This document shows, in pieces, positions 1 to 12,304 of a DNA stretch of 64,000 bases. A model generated the notes under the pieces. It was not told the origin of the DNA and did no database searches. It was given only the letters and a program-made list of their open reading frames with translations. The stretch covers positions 23,768,724 to 23,832,723 of the forward strand of contig NC_049979.1 of NCBI RefSeq assembly GCF_000003815.2, given 5' to 3'. The stretch comes from Branchiostoma floridae. Lineage: Eukaryota; Chordata; Leptocardii; Amphioxiformes; Branchiostomatidae. Made by a program: the position numbers and the translations under genes. Numbering within the stretch: the first letter of the stretch is position 1; the number at the start of each line of letters is the position of its first letter.

Positions 1-11
1 CATATGTGATG

Positions 12-357
12 CAGGGTTCTAGCCAGGATTTCAAATTTAGCGTAGTGGGAATGGTATGGTAGCGAAGCGACCAATCAGGAGATTGGTGTGGAAGGGAGGT
101 CTTGGCCCCTCCACGGTGAGATTTTGACAATGTAGAGTTAAAAGTTAAGTAATTTGAAGGATTTTTTGGTCAGTTTTGAATGGCATATCATAATTTTTCA
201 TTGTTCAGACATTGATTAGACATTATTGAACAAGCAAATGATAGCAAAGCACCACTACACTAGTGAAAAATTAGCGTAGTGGCCCATATTTTAGCGTAGT
301 GGTCACAAATTTTAGCGCAGGGGCCCACTACGCCAAAATGCACTAGCTAGAACCCTG
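12..357. mobile_element. hAT-like non-autonomous element
   Basis: The termini are CAGGGTTCTAGCCAG on the left and the reverse complement of CAGGGTTCTAGCTAG on the right. TGATG flanks both ends (5 of the 8 bp expected for hAT match when the full octamers are aligned). The ends are nearly identical to those of the element at 30719-31162. The inside contains several copies of a TTAGCGTAGTGG-like motif and no coding capacity. Confidence 0.65.
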
Positions 358-2611
358 TGATGATGGAAGCACAACTGTTGGCCATCGCTTCAGTTGCGTT
401 CGGTAAGAAAGATCACAAGCAGATGGAACAAGCATTCTTTTGGCTTAGCATCTCAGTCTGTATCATGGAACTAATTTCTTGTTGAAGATGCATAACACAT
501 GTAGTAAATTTGTATCATGGGATTAGCTCATATTGGTACTTTTTTGTCCAACACTTATTGAAGCCAATGGAAAGTTGAGGCATAGATACTACCAACAAGG
601 TTTTAGAACACTGTCTATAACATTGAGACCTGTGATTACAATTCTTCTACAACCAAAGGAATGTGTTGAACAGTAGGACTCTAAGTTAACCTTCTCTCAT
701 CTGAAGCACCCTTTAGGCACCAAATTTGTACTGTTGATGGGACTAGGCAGCAGGGAGAAGGTTAAAAGGTTGTAGCTACTGTCTCCTTGTGGTGAAGACA
801 CAGACCTTGGCACACCTGTCATCACCACCTCCCAGTGGGCACCTCCAGAAGTGGTTGGCACACTGGGACCAACTCCCTGTAGCATTTACATCAGCAGGGC
901 CACTCACATGGTAGCCTGATGGGCGACAGTGTGAACTTTATAATTGGGAACTTTTCCTTTTTTCATTGAAGCAGGAAGTCTTGTTTGAAAATGTTATCGG
1001 CTGCTGATATTACTTAGTCAATGTTTTTTTTTTTTTTTGGTTTGTAATTTTGTTATTTTTGTGTAGATTTTGCCATGCAGAAAAAAATTACATGTTTTAA
1101 CCTAAGAAAGGTATGGTTTATTTTCAACCAGATTGAAAACTGGTAAATATTGTTGTGTCTAACAATCAAGTTTTGGTAAAGCTTTGTTTGGGTTTGTGCA
1201 CTCGCAGTGTTGTTTGGTTATCGTTGAAAAGTTGGGAATATACGTCGATAAAGATTAGAAACTGAGAATATATTTTTGTTCTTGGACCAACATCATTGTT
1301 TGGAACATTCTTACAGCTTACCAAAATTGTGCTTTTTCTAAACCTGTGTGTATTTTTTTTAAACAAGTGTCAATGCCTGTTTTCATTGTGTCAAGATATC
1401 CTTGAACTCACACTTAACTTTAAACTGGTGCTATGTCAAGTTGTCCACCACATCTGCCAGAAGTAGAGTAGAGTATTATGTATGAGGTCTATATGTACAG
1501 CAGTTAACATTTTGTCCAATCAGTTCGGTATCAAACATGAATCAAAATCTGTACCTTTGAACTGAATGATTCAGTGGTGAAAAACAACATAATCACATTC
1601 TATTTTGAAGAGCAATTCCACAAAAAAAATATTTTGCTTCTTGTCCTATTTATCTTACTGTGAAATTTGATACCATATAATTACTCTCTAGGATATCGAT
1701 GAAGTAATTTGATATTTAAGTTGTACAGTAAATAGTTCCATGGATTAAAGAAGTGACAAACCAGTTGATCAACAACTACATCGGGACAATGATGCCTTAT
1801 TTTTCATGTTAGTTGACTCGAAAGAAATAGGATTTGTGCTGGGGGGTGAGATGGTTGGCTGCCTGATCACAGCTGTGAAAAAAATCCCTCCACTGTTCCT
1901 TGGGCAGCCATATATACCAAACATGGCGAAGTGTGTAACACTGACAGAGTTGGGCTGTACGAGTTACACATGCCCAGTCACAGCAAAGAATTCAGTGGCC
2001 ATAGGCTATATGCATTACTGTTAACTGTGAAAATAATACTGAATTTGAAAATATAGATCATCTATCGGATCTTATAACATAAAATCATGCACAGATTTCA
2101 ATATTTTGTTGATGTCTGACGGTAAAAAGAACCAAGAAGAAAGCATATCTTACAACTGTTGAACATATAGTGTCTGATAGGTGGCCTGTATGTTGTTCAC
2201 TTACTGTTTTCCAGTGGAAACTGCTGTAGAAACTGTAGCTGACTAGACATCCAGGTAAACAATTGTTTTTGTTGATGGGTATTGTAAGGATTACATTTGT
2301 GTTTCTAACAAAGCCGCTATGGCCCTTTTGCAAAAAATACTTTCCCTTTCTTGGGATCATAAGGAATAGATTGTGGCTTTTACATGTATATGTACATTTA
2401 TGACAGTTGTTAAAAAGATTAATCAAGCTGTATGCCAACTTTTTAATTGTGAAAATCTTACTGAAATGGGTTTCAAAATGAAATTAACCAAAGTCAAGCA
2501 GACCTGTTAATGTGTCTCTATGAATTAAGCTCTGTTGTTAATTGTTATAACTTATATTGTCCAATGGGTGTTAAATATATACTTCTGTCTTATCAAATCC
2601 ATCTGTAATTA

Positions 2612-2870
2612 CCTTCATGAGGGACTTTTGTCTATGGAGGTATTGTTTTGAGTCTTGCTGTTTGTTGGGTTGCATTTCCGGAGTTATAAGTTGAGAACGT
2701 CTGAATGGATTGTGATGATATTTTGTATGTGGGTTGGTGTTGGGAATATAATGGTCTGTGTAGATTCTAGACCCCTCTGGTGTTTGACCTTGGATTGGGT
2801 ACATCAGAACTATCTATTGTCCTGGACATGCTATGCTATGGCCTTGTGGTGTACTTTTAAGCCATAAAGG
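2612..2870. repeat. Dispersed repeat, copy 1
   Basis: A segment running from a TACCTTCATGAG/TATGGAGGTA end through GGTTGGTGTTGGGAATATAA to CCTGGACATG. A diverged second copy occurs near 9360-9530, and an end-only copy (TACCTCCTTGAAAAATGGAG) lies at 10067. I recall this as a common class of non-coding repeat in marine invertebrate genomes but cannot name the family. Confidence 0.4.
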
Positions 2871-3133
2871 AGACCAGCCTGCTGTTATGCTAGAACACTT
2901 CAGAATAACTGAAGCAGACAAAGTCTTGTTTGGTATTCCAGCACAAGTGGGTTTTGGGTATCTTTATCACATTAAGGAGGCTTGTGATAGCAGGGATCCT
3001 ATATAAGACCTTTCCAACCATCTTGAGCTGTTCTGATATTTGCACTAGAGAGACATTCTTACTCTATATCGTCAGGACATGTAATTGATAAAATTATTGA
3101 ATGTCAAGTTGATCAGTCATTTGATACATATCC

Positions 3134-3393
3134 NNNNNNNNNNNNNNNNNNNNNNNNNNNNNNNNNNNNNNNNNNNNNNNNNNNNNNNNNNNNNNNNNNN
3201 NNNNNNNNNNNNNNNNNNNNNNNNNNNNNNNNNNNNNNNNNNNNNNNNNNNNNNNNNNNNNNNNNNNNNNNNNNNNNNNNNNNNNNNNNNNNNNNNNNNN
3301 NNNNNNNNNNNNNNNNNNNNNNNNNNNNNNNNNNNNNNNNNNNNNNNNNNNNNNNNNNNNNNNNNNNNNNNNNNNNNNNNNNNNNNNNNNNNN
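3134..3393. other. Assembly gap (260 N)
   Basis: Unknown bases. Any reading frame drawn across it is meaningless. Confidence 1.
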
Positions 3394-5701
3394 ACTGACG
3401 CTGTAGTCCATAATTAAGTTTTGCTCCATGTAGGCCTCTTGTATTGACTGTTAAGACATACTTTGTCTTCTGGGATGGACCTACTTTAATAGGGTTTGTA
3501 GGACAGAGGACATCTGGTGTACCATGTACCAAATTCTTGACCTTGGTTGCGAGATTCTTGGCTATCCTAACAGACAGCACGGTCGTCTTGTGGGCTGGAA
3601 AATGGCCCTCAGATTTGCAGCATAAGATGCCGCCAACCATGTAGGAATTGTTAGAATTGTAGGCACAAAGGTAACAAATGTTCACAGTGGGCAGATTGTG
3701 TGGTTTGACCATGAAATGTACTGTGTGTTTAGAGGGGACGGCTCAGTAGGGATTGGTCAGAGGCAGTTCAAAGGTTAGTGCGGAGTGTGTGCTTTTTGCC
3801 TGCTCACATAGCTGTGTTATTACACATAGCAATGCTATGTGTACACAAGTGGATACTTCCCTCTTTGCCACAGTATGGCAGCAAAATGCAGGGACTTTTA
3901 GTAGCTTCTGTCTTTCTCTGATGTTGCAGTCAAGGTTGACTTTTGTAGGTTCCTACAGGGGGCCATGTTTATCCAAACAGCAGCTGTGCTGGGGTGTAAC
4001 ACTGGCAGGGTGCTGTGTGCACCATGGTATTTTGGTTAGAGGAGAAAGAACAACACTCTCAAGGCTTCAGCACACTGGGCAAGTGAAAAGGGTCAGTTGG
4101 CTTGGCCAGTGGGCAGGGGAGGACTGTTTGTGGCGGTGTAGTCTGACTTCTTTGTGTAGACAAAAGGAAGGTTTTACCCAAAAGAGATAAGCGGTAAATA
4201 GATTCATCCTCATGAATAATACAACAGTATCTCAGATCTGGAGTGCTGTATGTATTACGGCATCACAAAGGAATACCATACCATAATGTGGGCGCCAGAA
4301 ATCAGTGCCCACATGATGCTACTTTGCTAGCTAGGGTTGCCATCTTATAATATGTTGGCATGTTGCCGTAGTTTCCAACCCAGAGTGTACTGATTTGACT
4401 ATTTTGAGTGCCAGACAATTTATTTAAATTGTCTGAGGGGAGACCACAGGGAATCTACTACTTGAAGTGGAGTTAATGTTGTTACCATGTCTGTCTGCCG
4501 ACCTCCTATTTTTACATATCCTCAAACATAAACATTAAAAGTATGGTGGTGTTTGACTATGCATACTTATTACATCATTTGCTATATCATGATTAATTAA
4601 TCTTCTTCCAACATCTTTATAAGCCTTTAATTAAGTCATGCCATGTTGTAATATAGATTTCTAAGGTTCCAAGGTTGTTTGTGAACTATCCGGTTGAGTC
4701 ACAAACTGTTGATATATGATATGTAAGTAAAGCCTGACCATTTCATGTGTTACAAATATGTAACCTCCAGGCATTCAGTACTACTCTGGTATGAATTCAT
4801 GTCAACACCACCAGTCTTTTTTTTTTTTTACATAGTTTAGCATATTATGAATTTAAGGCAAGGGAAAAATGCTGTTTTTCTGGTTATCCAAATGACTCTC
4901 AAACTCTGCTGACCCTTGTCCTACGGTAAATGTTTTACATCAATGGCTGGTAGGGGACCGTCACATACATTATAAATAAAATCTTGGGTCTGACACCTGA
5001 GTAATGTAGAGTCCAACATATTCTCCCTATAGCTAATATTTCATAGATTTAATTTCAGTTTTACATTGTTGAACAGTTTTAATTGGACCACATGGGCTGA
5101 AAAAAAAAGGAAATAAGGAAAACAGAGAATCCCTGCCTATTGACCCTAAAATTTTCATGGCTGATTTGGAAATACAACATTAATTTTCCTTGGTCTAAGT
5201 AGGATTGACAGTTGTTTTCAATAAATGAGACATTTGGTTGTGGACTGTTGGTATTGGAAAGTTCACTTTGCCACTGCACAAATGGAGGCAATAACCAATA
5301 GGGAACAGGGAAAAGATGGGAACTGAGATCCTAAGTTATGTTACAGACGCATTTTCCATTTGCTCTGGGGTGATGTATATAATACTTGACAAAAATAGGC
5401 AGACTTTTATCTTGCTCTCTGCTTATCTTCCTGGTATCTTGGTTCAGTTTTTAGTGACATGTCACTGATACGCAGGCTTGTTGAAAGTTAAGGTTTAGAT
5501 GAAGTACTTCTAACAACTGTTGAGGCTGTACTGACCAAGTTTAACCTTGCAGACAGGAGATTAGTAACATTCTGGTCTACTGTTGAGCTCCTAACTAGTT
5601 TCAAGTCCACCCCAGTGCTGTAGACAGGATTATCAGCCAGCAATCCTACAGGAGTTTCTCCTCTAGCTGTTGAACATGCTGCCTGACAAGTGACATTGTC
5701 C

Positions 5702-5801
5702 NNNNNNNNNNNNNNNNNNNNNNNNNNNNNNNNNNNNNNNNNNNNNNNNNNNNNNNNNNNNNNNNNNNNNNNNNNNNNNNNNNNNNNNNNNNNNNNNNNN
5801 N
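5702..5801. other. Assembly gap (100 N)
   Basis: Exactly 100 N, which suggests a placeholder of unknown true size. TGTCC occurs on both sides (just before 5702 and just after 5801), so the join may hide a collapsed or overlapping repeat. Confidence 1.
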
Positions 5802-7220
5802 TGTCCTGCTGCTGTTTGGCAGCTGCCCTGGTTTTCCCCTCTCACCGCTCAAATGCAGGATGGAACCATGCATATGTATGCAACCTGAAGCACCAAAGTG
5901 ACAGCCAGCATTCCACAAAGGGGCAAGCCTCACAAAAGCATCTCTGTACTGCAGGGCTATTATGTACTGCTCCGCACGTTGTGTGCCTGTGCGGGAAGGG
6001 ACCTTATTGTCCTTGAGTAGAAGCCCAATTGGGAAGTCATGTCCGTGAGTTTAAGAGTGACGTGGAGATGCGTGGGCCATTCCCAGTGTTTCTGCATGCA
6101 TGCCAGCCTCCTGAATGCTGCTAATGGGTTTCTTGGAGAGATTTGGATGTCAGATCAGGCTCAAGCATGTCCAGCCAAGGTGACATCCACATACTTGTAT
6201 GAGATCCTCTTAGCCCCCTGTCTTTTCTGCCAGACTTGCATCTCATCCCTGGAAGGTCAAAAGGTTCAGGTAAATACCTTCATGTGTGTACATTTGGCTA
6301 TGGCCCCAGAAAAAAGTTCCTTCTAGTAAGAGCCTGCTTAGTATAGCATGATGGATAGGAAACAGCTGAAAGTTTGCTCTTGGTAAAAAGACATTGTCAG
6401 GTGTGTTAGACTGATCCTAACAGTCCATCACAATTAGCAGTGCAACCAATGACAGCATGGCAATTATCAGTTAGACCAATAAGAGACTGGCTGCATGTCC
6501 ATCATGAATTTCCATCTCTATCAGCGTCTATGTTGTTTATTCCACATTTATTCCCCATTTGAAGAGGCGACAGGGTTATGGGATCGGTTTTACTGTATCT
6601 AACTTATGATGATAAAGAAAAAGACGTAAGGTGTAACAGATAGAGGAATATGTTGGCAGGAAAAGATAATTGTATTTATTTGTCTATTTGATAATGAACA
6701 GTTTAATAATCAGTACATAGATGAAACAACAGTGAATTGAAAAACCTGCCATTTTGAGGGAAGGAATAGTTGATACAGATGGAGTTCATACAGCCTGGTA
6801 TTTCCTGTAACAAGGTCTGACAACATTGTTCTGGTAATGTAAGGTCAGTCTGCCTACAGCTGTGTTCTGAGAAAGGCTTCCAGGAGTGGAGCTTTGTATT
6901 ACCTTGTCTGTATTTTACAGTTTGGCAGGATTTCAGCTAGCTTGCCTTCTTTGTTTGCTGTTCAGGAAACTAGTTAAGGAGCATGGTCTAGAGGGCCTCC
7001 AAAGAAGTTCTGTTTATGTTGTCTTTTATGTTTAAGCTGTAAATATAAAACTATTGAAGGGTAAACTAGTCTGCCTTTGATGATTTGGACCCCAAGGGAG
7101 TTCTTGGAGTCAAGTCCAACTGTTATGGGTTTGGTGTTGATTCTGAGCAAGCTCAAGGTCAAAGGTAACGCTCTCTTGTGTTGTTTTTGGTCAGAATGGA
7201 TGAGATGTTTCCTTTCAAAA

Positions 7221-7325
7221 CTGACTGCATGTTCAGAAAGGCTGACTGCTTGTTCAGAAAGGCTGACTGCATGTTCAGAAAGGCTGGCTGCATGTTCAGA
7301 AAGGCTGACTGCATGATCAGAAAGG
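7221..7325. repeat. 21-bp tandem repeat, five units
   Basis: Five 21-bp units built on CTGACTGCATGTTCAGAAAG with a few substitutions. Because 21 is a multiple of three, it is open in frames on both strands and creates false repetitive peptides. No splice context or homology supports coding. Confidence 0.9.
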
Positions 7326-7677
7326 TTGTTGGAATGCCAGGGCACATCCTGCCCACACAGTCTCACCAACCTTGTCCTGTCATGGCATTTCTACATGATA
7401 CATGGTGGCTGTAGCCAGGGCTGATTGGGAAGTGTTGAGTGCTCTCTAGGAGAAGGTTAAACCTAATAGGCAAAAAGTATTCAACAGTTACATTTTGAAA
7501 TAAACTTGGTCGCTCATAAAAGTCTGAATGCCAGAGATATTTTGGTCTCAAAAAGGTATGTGCCTTTACACTTGCGCAAAATTTCAACTCATTCGTAACG
7601 AAAATGAACCTGCTTTGATACTTTTTGCTTAGAGTCTCTTCACTCTCTCACTATCCATGTTATATTTAAAGTATTTT

Positions 7678-8079
7678 CATGCCCGTAGCCAGGGGGGGTT
7701 CGGGGGGTGCGGACGCACCCCCCCACTCGGACTCGAAGGTCCGCTTTTTTCTCGAAGGTCCGTTTTTCAATGCACAATACTTTTAAATGGCGGACTAATT
7801 TGTATTTCCAACGGTTCTAGAAGCCATTTCATAACTGATGTACCTAATCTTTCGTTTTCGTCGAATAAAATAATGTCTGAAGCAATTGTGTGAGTGTCTG
7901 ATTTTTCCTTTGAAAATCTCTCAAAAACGCAGGAAATGCCATTTCAGAGAGTTCAATTTTCAAAATTTTCCGGGGGAGCATACCCCCGGACCCCCCTAGG
8001 AAACTCGCGCCTTTGGCGCTCGTTGGTCCGCCAAAGACTAAAACGAACCCCCCCAGGCAAAATCCTGGCTACGGGCATG
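7678..8079. mobile_element. Short TIR element, 402 bp, 5-bp target duplication ATTTT
   Basis: The ends are CATGCCCGTAGCCAGG and its reverse complement, with ATTTT at 7673-7677 and again at 8080-8084. Just inside each end are runs of G or C around a GTTCG motif. The sequence matches both halves of the longer copy at 47463-48573, so it is an internally deleted or pre-insertion form. No transposase frame is present. The superfamily is not assigned. Confidence 0.88.
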
Positions 8080-9359
8080 ATTTTGGGGTGGTTTTGAGGT
8101 TGCGATAGTGCTATAGCAATGTTTAGTCTCACATTGTACTGTAAAGCACTGCAACACAAAATCACGTCAAAAAGTTTAAGAGTTACAGTACTTTACTCAC
8201 CAAAGTTGTCCTGGTTAGCAGGTAAAGGTATACCCCTGCCAAGGATCCTTCTGTCAAATACCCTCTGTCATACATTATGTCCTTGTATGTTTGAATTGAC
8301 CATAGTGGTGGATAATCCTAAATAAATCTCACTCAAGGCCACCTCTCTGTGTCATCAGTCACTACAGACAGGTGCTATGAAGTTGATCAAATACTCTTGT
8401 ACCTGGACGAACAGTTCCCAGCCACAAGTGTATTTGTTTTTCGTCAGGTCTTAGTTTGAGGGTCTACATGGGGGATTCTGGCGGTGCAGTAGATTTAGGC
8501 GGCCGACAAGGTTTAGTGATAAATTTGGGAGGACTGACATGTTGTGAAAGGGAATGATTTTGTCAGACTGTTCTCTTGTATACAATAGGTGCGTACATTG
8601 TATGTATACAGTTAGTGTGGGTGTCTAGCCTAACTAGTCTGTGAATACCAACACAATCACTTTTTTCACCGTTGAACAATCTGGTATTCAACTTAAATTT
8701 GCGATATGAACAATTTTTCAATAAAATTGGACGAAAAAAATTAATTGAATGGTACATCATCGTACATGGAATTATTTAATGGACTAGATAGCTGTTTTAC
8801 CTGTTAAATGTTGACAACAGATATGTTAGATGCAAATTTCTTTGATAGTTTGATAGAAATTACTATGGTGATATGTTGCAAATTCATACGATAAACGGTA
8901 TTGTTTATTAGAAAGGACGCCCTCTACAAGAAAGTCATTGTATTTTCTGCACAGCCTCTTCAACCGTGGTTAAAATATTCATGACTTGGGAGGCATAGAA
9001 TTGTCTTCCTGTTTGTAGTGGTTGGTATTTGAAGGTTGGCTGTGATGTTGAGTTGTGGTCTGGTGATCTTTGTCTCGGAGAGACCACAGGCAAATGGAGG
9101 CTGGGTGACGAGCAAACACTTACTTAGACACAACAGGTCAGTCGGTCTGGAAGGTATACTGTATCTGCAGGTGCTCTACACTCACTCGGACAGATTAAGG
9201 TTTGTTAAGAATGTGTGGAGGCTCATATGTAGTTTGTACAAATGTCTAGCCTGTAGCTTGAGTGCAATTTACAATGTCTTGGCAGAGAAATATGTAAGAA
9301 ATGTAACCTTTGCAGAAGAAGGATCTGTTTTCGTGTATATGTATGTTCGTAAACAGCAT

Positions 9360-9530
9360 AACTCGAGAAGTCATGGATGGACCCTAATGATGTTTGCTAT
9401 GTTGGTAGGTGTTGGCAAATGGAAAAAAATATGGGTCTCCAAGTGGCTTTTAATAGTACTGCAGCAGGACTACTGGTTTTTGTATATGGTGTCCTGGACA
9501 TGTAATATGGTAATGATTTTTTAGACTTGG
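9360..9530. repeat. Dispersed repeat, copy 2
   Basis: A diverged relative of 2612-2870: shared landmarks are GGATGGACCCTAATGATG-like text, GTAGGTGTTGG, an ACTGCAGCAGGACTA stretch and GTCCTGGACATG. The open frames inside are not conserved between copies. Confidence 0.4.
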
Positions 9531-10929
9531 GTTCATGAAGAAGTTTTGTAGGTTTGGGCCCTCTAGCAACATTTTTGGAACTGCAGGGGCTGATTTTTCA
9601 TTTACTATGGTGCTTCGATTCTGTACAGCCTGAATCCTCTCACTATCAAACCTGTGGTATTTGGAGGGTCCTTCCCTCGTTGCCACTTGGACTGAAGTGA
9701 TTCTCTCCTTTGAAGTCTCCTCTTCAGAACGAGGCCCACCTAGTTAGCTCTCATCTGCCATGTCTTCTGTAGAGTCCTCAGGGCCGTGGACAGCCAGCTG
9801 TTTGTGGAACCCGCGTTCCTGTACCCATACTTGATCTGCAGTCAGAGACACCTTGGCTTTCTTCCATGTTGACTTGATGATAGCAACTGCAGTTGTGGCA
9901 TAACATACTGATAATGGTGCCAACAACAAATGGTTAAGTGTTTGGGGAGAGTACTGCTTGTGTGAGACAGTTGGTTCAAATTGTGAGAAGCCTAAAAGGA
10001 ATGATGGCCCTTAGTTCAACTCTTGGAATGTTCGACACATAGATAATTTGTTTTTGTGGACATTATTACCTCCTTGAAAAATGGAGAGATCTTTTTCCTT
10101 AGCTATTGTTCGCCATTGTGTGTACTTCCGGTTGTTATCACAATAACTGAAGAAAACCTTAATGGTCTGTCTTGATATTTAGAATTGGGACCCCAGAATG
10201 ATTATATTATTGGCCCACTAGCAGTTTGTTATGTACTTACTTTTAAATAGACTGTCCTAGTACTAGTACTAGACAATAACAACACTTTGTGAGAGCAAGA
10301 GCGATAGATTGCTTATCTGTTTGACATTGACTGGCTAGGTATGTACATTTCTATGACTTACCACCATTTTTTTTACTGTCCTGCTATAGCTATGACTATA
10401 TTGTATGAGTCATAAACGGTGGCTAATGGTAGTCCACTAAAATCTGTAACGGTTCATGGTAGTCCAGACCACGTGATGTTGATCATTATGATTGTTTGAA
10501 CTGTGTACATAGTTGGGATACCTAAGTATGGTAAGATGTCAGGTACAAGTATTACATGTTGGAATGCTTGGTCTGGGAGGGTCCAACATTTCACTAGCAC
10601 ATGCTGCTGATTTGTCGCCCAGGTCAGAAGGGTGTGCTGTTTACCCTGCTCAATAATTGGTAATGGGACTTGTGATGGATGGAGGGTGCCAAATAAAGGT
10701 ATGGAATTCTGAGGAGACTGGTGGCAGGGGACTGACTGGGATGTTTTAGTACCAAGTAGTCACCACTGTACTCTGTGGTAGAGGGGGAGGGCAATGTCTA
10801 GAGGGCGATTTACTAATAGAAAATAAATAATAATAGACGTGTGGTGCCATTTATCATTGATGTAAAAGTGTCAGTGGTAAAAGGAAGGGCTGTTCCTGTG
10901 ATAGATGCTATATAGTATTTCTAACTGTT

Positions 10930-11085
10930 TGCTTGGTATAGTGGTTAGCAAATTATGCTGCAGTTCGCTATATCTTGTTCAAATTCCGCGGAACTGGCAA
11001 ACCAGGGTTTGCGTCCGGGTCTAGGCACGACTGGAAAAGAGTCACATTGTCCTATCAGATGGGGACGTAAAGTTATCATTAGTTA
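10930..11085 (+). repeat. tRNA-derived SINE fragment
   Basis: The head has an A-box-like TGGTATAGTGGTTAGC (10934-10949) and a B-box-like GTTCAAATTCC (about 10977-10987). The body has ACTGGAAAAGAGTCACATTG and GGGGACGTAAAG, which I recognise as typical of deuterostome tRNA-SINE bodies. It does not fold as a real tRNA. Confidence 0.5.
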
Positions 11086-12304
11086 TCGGTCTTGAAGGTG
11101 AAAGTCTTTTCATCTGCTATGACTCAGTATGAGTTAAACTATAACCTGATGTCCACCTGTGTTTTGTTGGCAAACCTGTACATTCCCTGACTGATGTCTT
11201 GATACCTGATACAAAGAAGGGGGCTGCTGGCGATCCAGTGTAATTGTTCCTAGCTCTTGCCTATGTTTGTTTACTATGCACCAGTGGTGTACTGCCATTG
11301 TGAATGTGAACTCTGATGTGATGATGTAGCTTTCTAGGCTAAAGGTCCCCATGGCAATATTGTGTTCACAGGATGATTTTTCTGTCTGTTTTAGCTACAT
11401 GCATGTATTATATGGAGTCCAGGTGATGTGTTACCTGTACTACCTTGGTGTCTGCCCACACCTGAAACATGTGTTTACACATGCAGCTGGGTAATGGACA
11501 GGCCATAAGAACCTGCGGTGTTTCTGCCAAATTAGGAGGAAAAGTGCTGACAGACTTACAGGAAGGAGCAAAAAGAGTTTACTCTGTGCTTTGGATACCA
11601 TTGTTGTGAAAACAGTTTGGCACATTAACTCTTTCCATACTGCAAAAGGGGAAATGTTTGTTAGGATTTAACTTTGCAGCAGGGAGAAAATGGAGTGTTG
11701 AAAATACTTACTTCTGTTTACTGTAGACTAAAGGAGTCATGTCCATGGCAGTTTTAAGTTTGCAGGAAAAGGTCACCGTGAAAAACAACATAAAACAACT
11801 GCCAACATTTCCCCATTTATGGTACTTTTCCCAAACCACTTTTGATCTTCAGCAAGGTCTGTGTGGTGAGGAAAAAGTCATGGCTGATACTGTATCCCAG
11901 AGAGGTGTGGGTTGAAGGCTGTGGTTTGTAGGTACATAGGAACCGGATGTTTGTAGGCAGGGTGATGTTCAGGGTGAAGGGAAGTGTCAGGGATGATGGA
12001 CCATGATAAGGTTTCTCTAACTATGGTGATGTAACGTGCCATTGTCTGTTATTCACTGCCACAAGGTGTGAGTTGAAAACGGGGTAACCTGGATACGATG
12101 TGTTAAGTACCGAGGGTAAGTATTCTTTCTACAGTACATGGCCATCGAAATGGAATGATGTTCCAAGAAAGTTTCTTTGACTATTATAAGAGGTTCAACT
12201 TCTCCACATAAATATGACTTGCTGATTTCCCTTTTTTTCACCTGTGCAGAAATGACGTGACAGAGGTATCTTAGTATCAGCTGGCAGTGAAAGAAACAGC
12301 AACC

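Larger units (their letters stand above)
1..12249. other. 5' region without a supported protein gene
   Basis: Apart from the repeats and gaps listed separately I see only AT-rich non-coding sequence and short chance frames. None of the frames above 60 aa shows a known domain, splice logic or codon bias. The tract CTGATTTCCCTTTTTTTCACCTGTGCAG ending at 12249 is a good 3' splice site just upstream of the Vang start, so part of this region is probably Vang intron and 5' UTR. Confidence 0.6.

Noticed and set aside
3113-3712. 199-aa frame on the minus strand and overlapping frames at 3085-3429
   Set aside because: They exist only because the 260 N are read as open; the flanking real residues show no homology.
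3753-4190. 145-aa open frame (+)
   Set aside because: No recognisable domain, Ser/Cys-rich chance composition, no splice or upstream context.
6974-7414. Repetitive 131-aa and 78-aa frames with LSEHAVS-like or RKADCMF-like units
   Set aside because: Produced by the 21-bp tandem repeat in both strands; no homology.
7678-8079. RAG/Transib-type (ProtoRAG-like) origin, suggested by 5-bp duplications in an amphioxus-like genome
   Set aside because: The ends are CATGCCCG, not the CACWATG heptamer-like ends, and no RAG-like frame is present.
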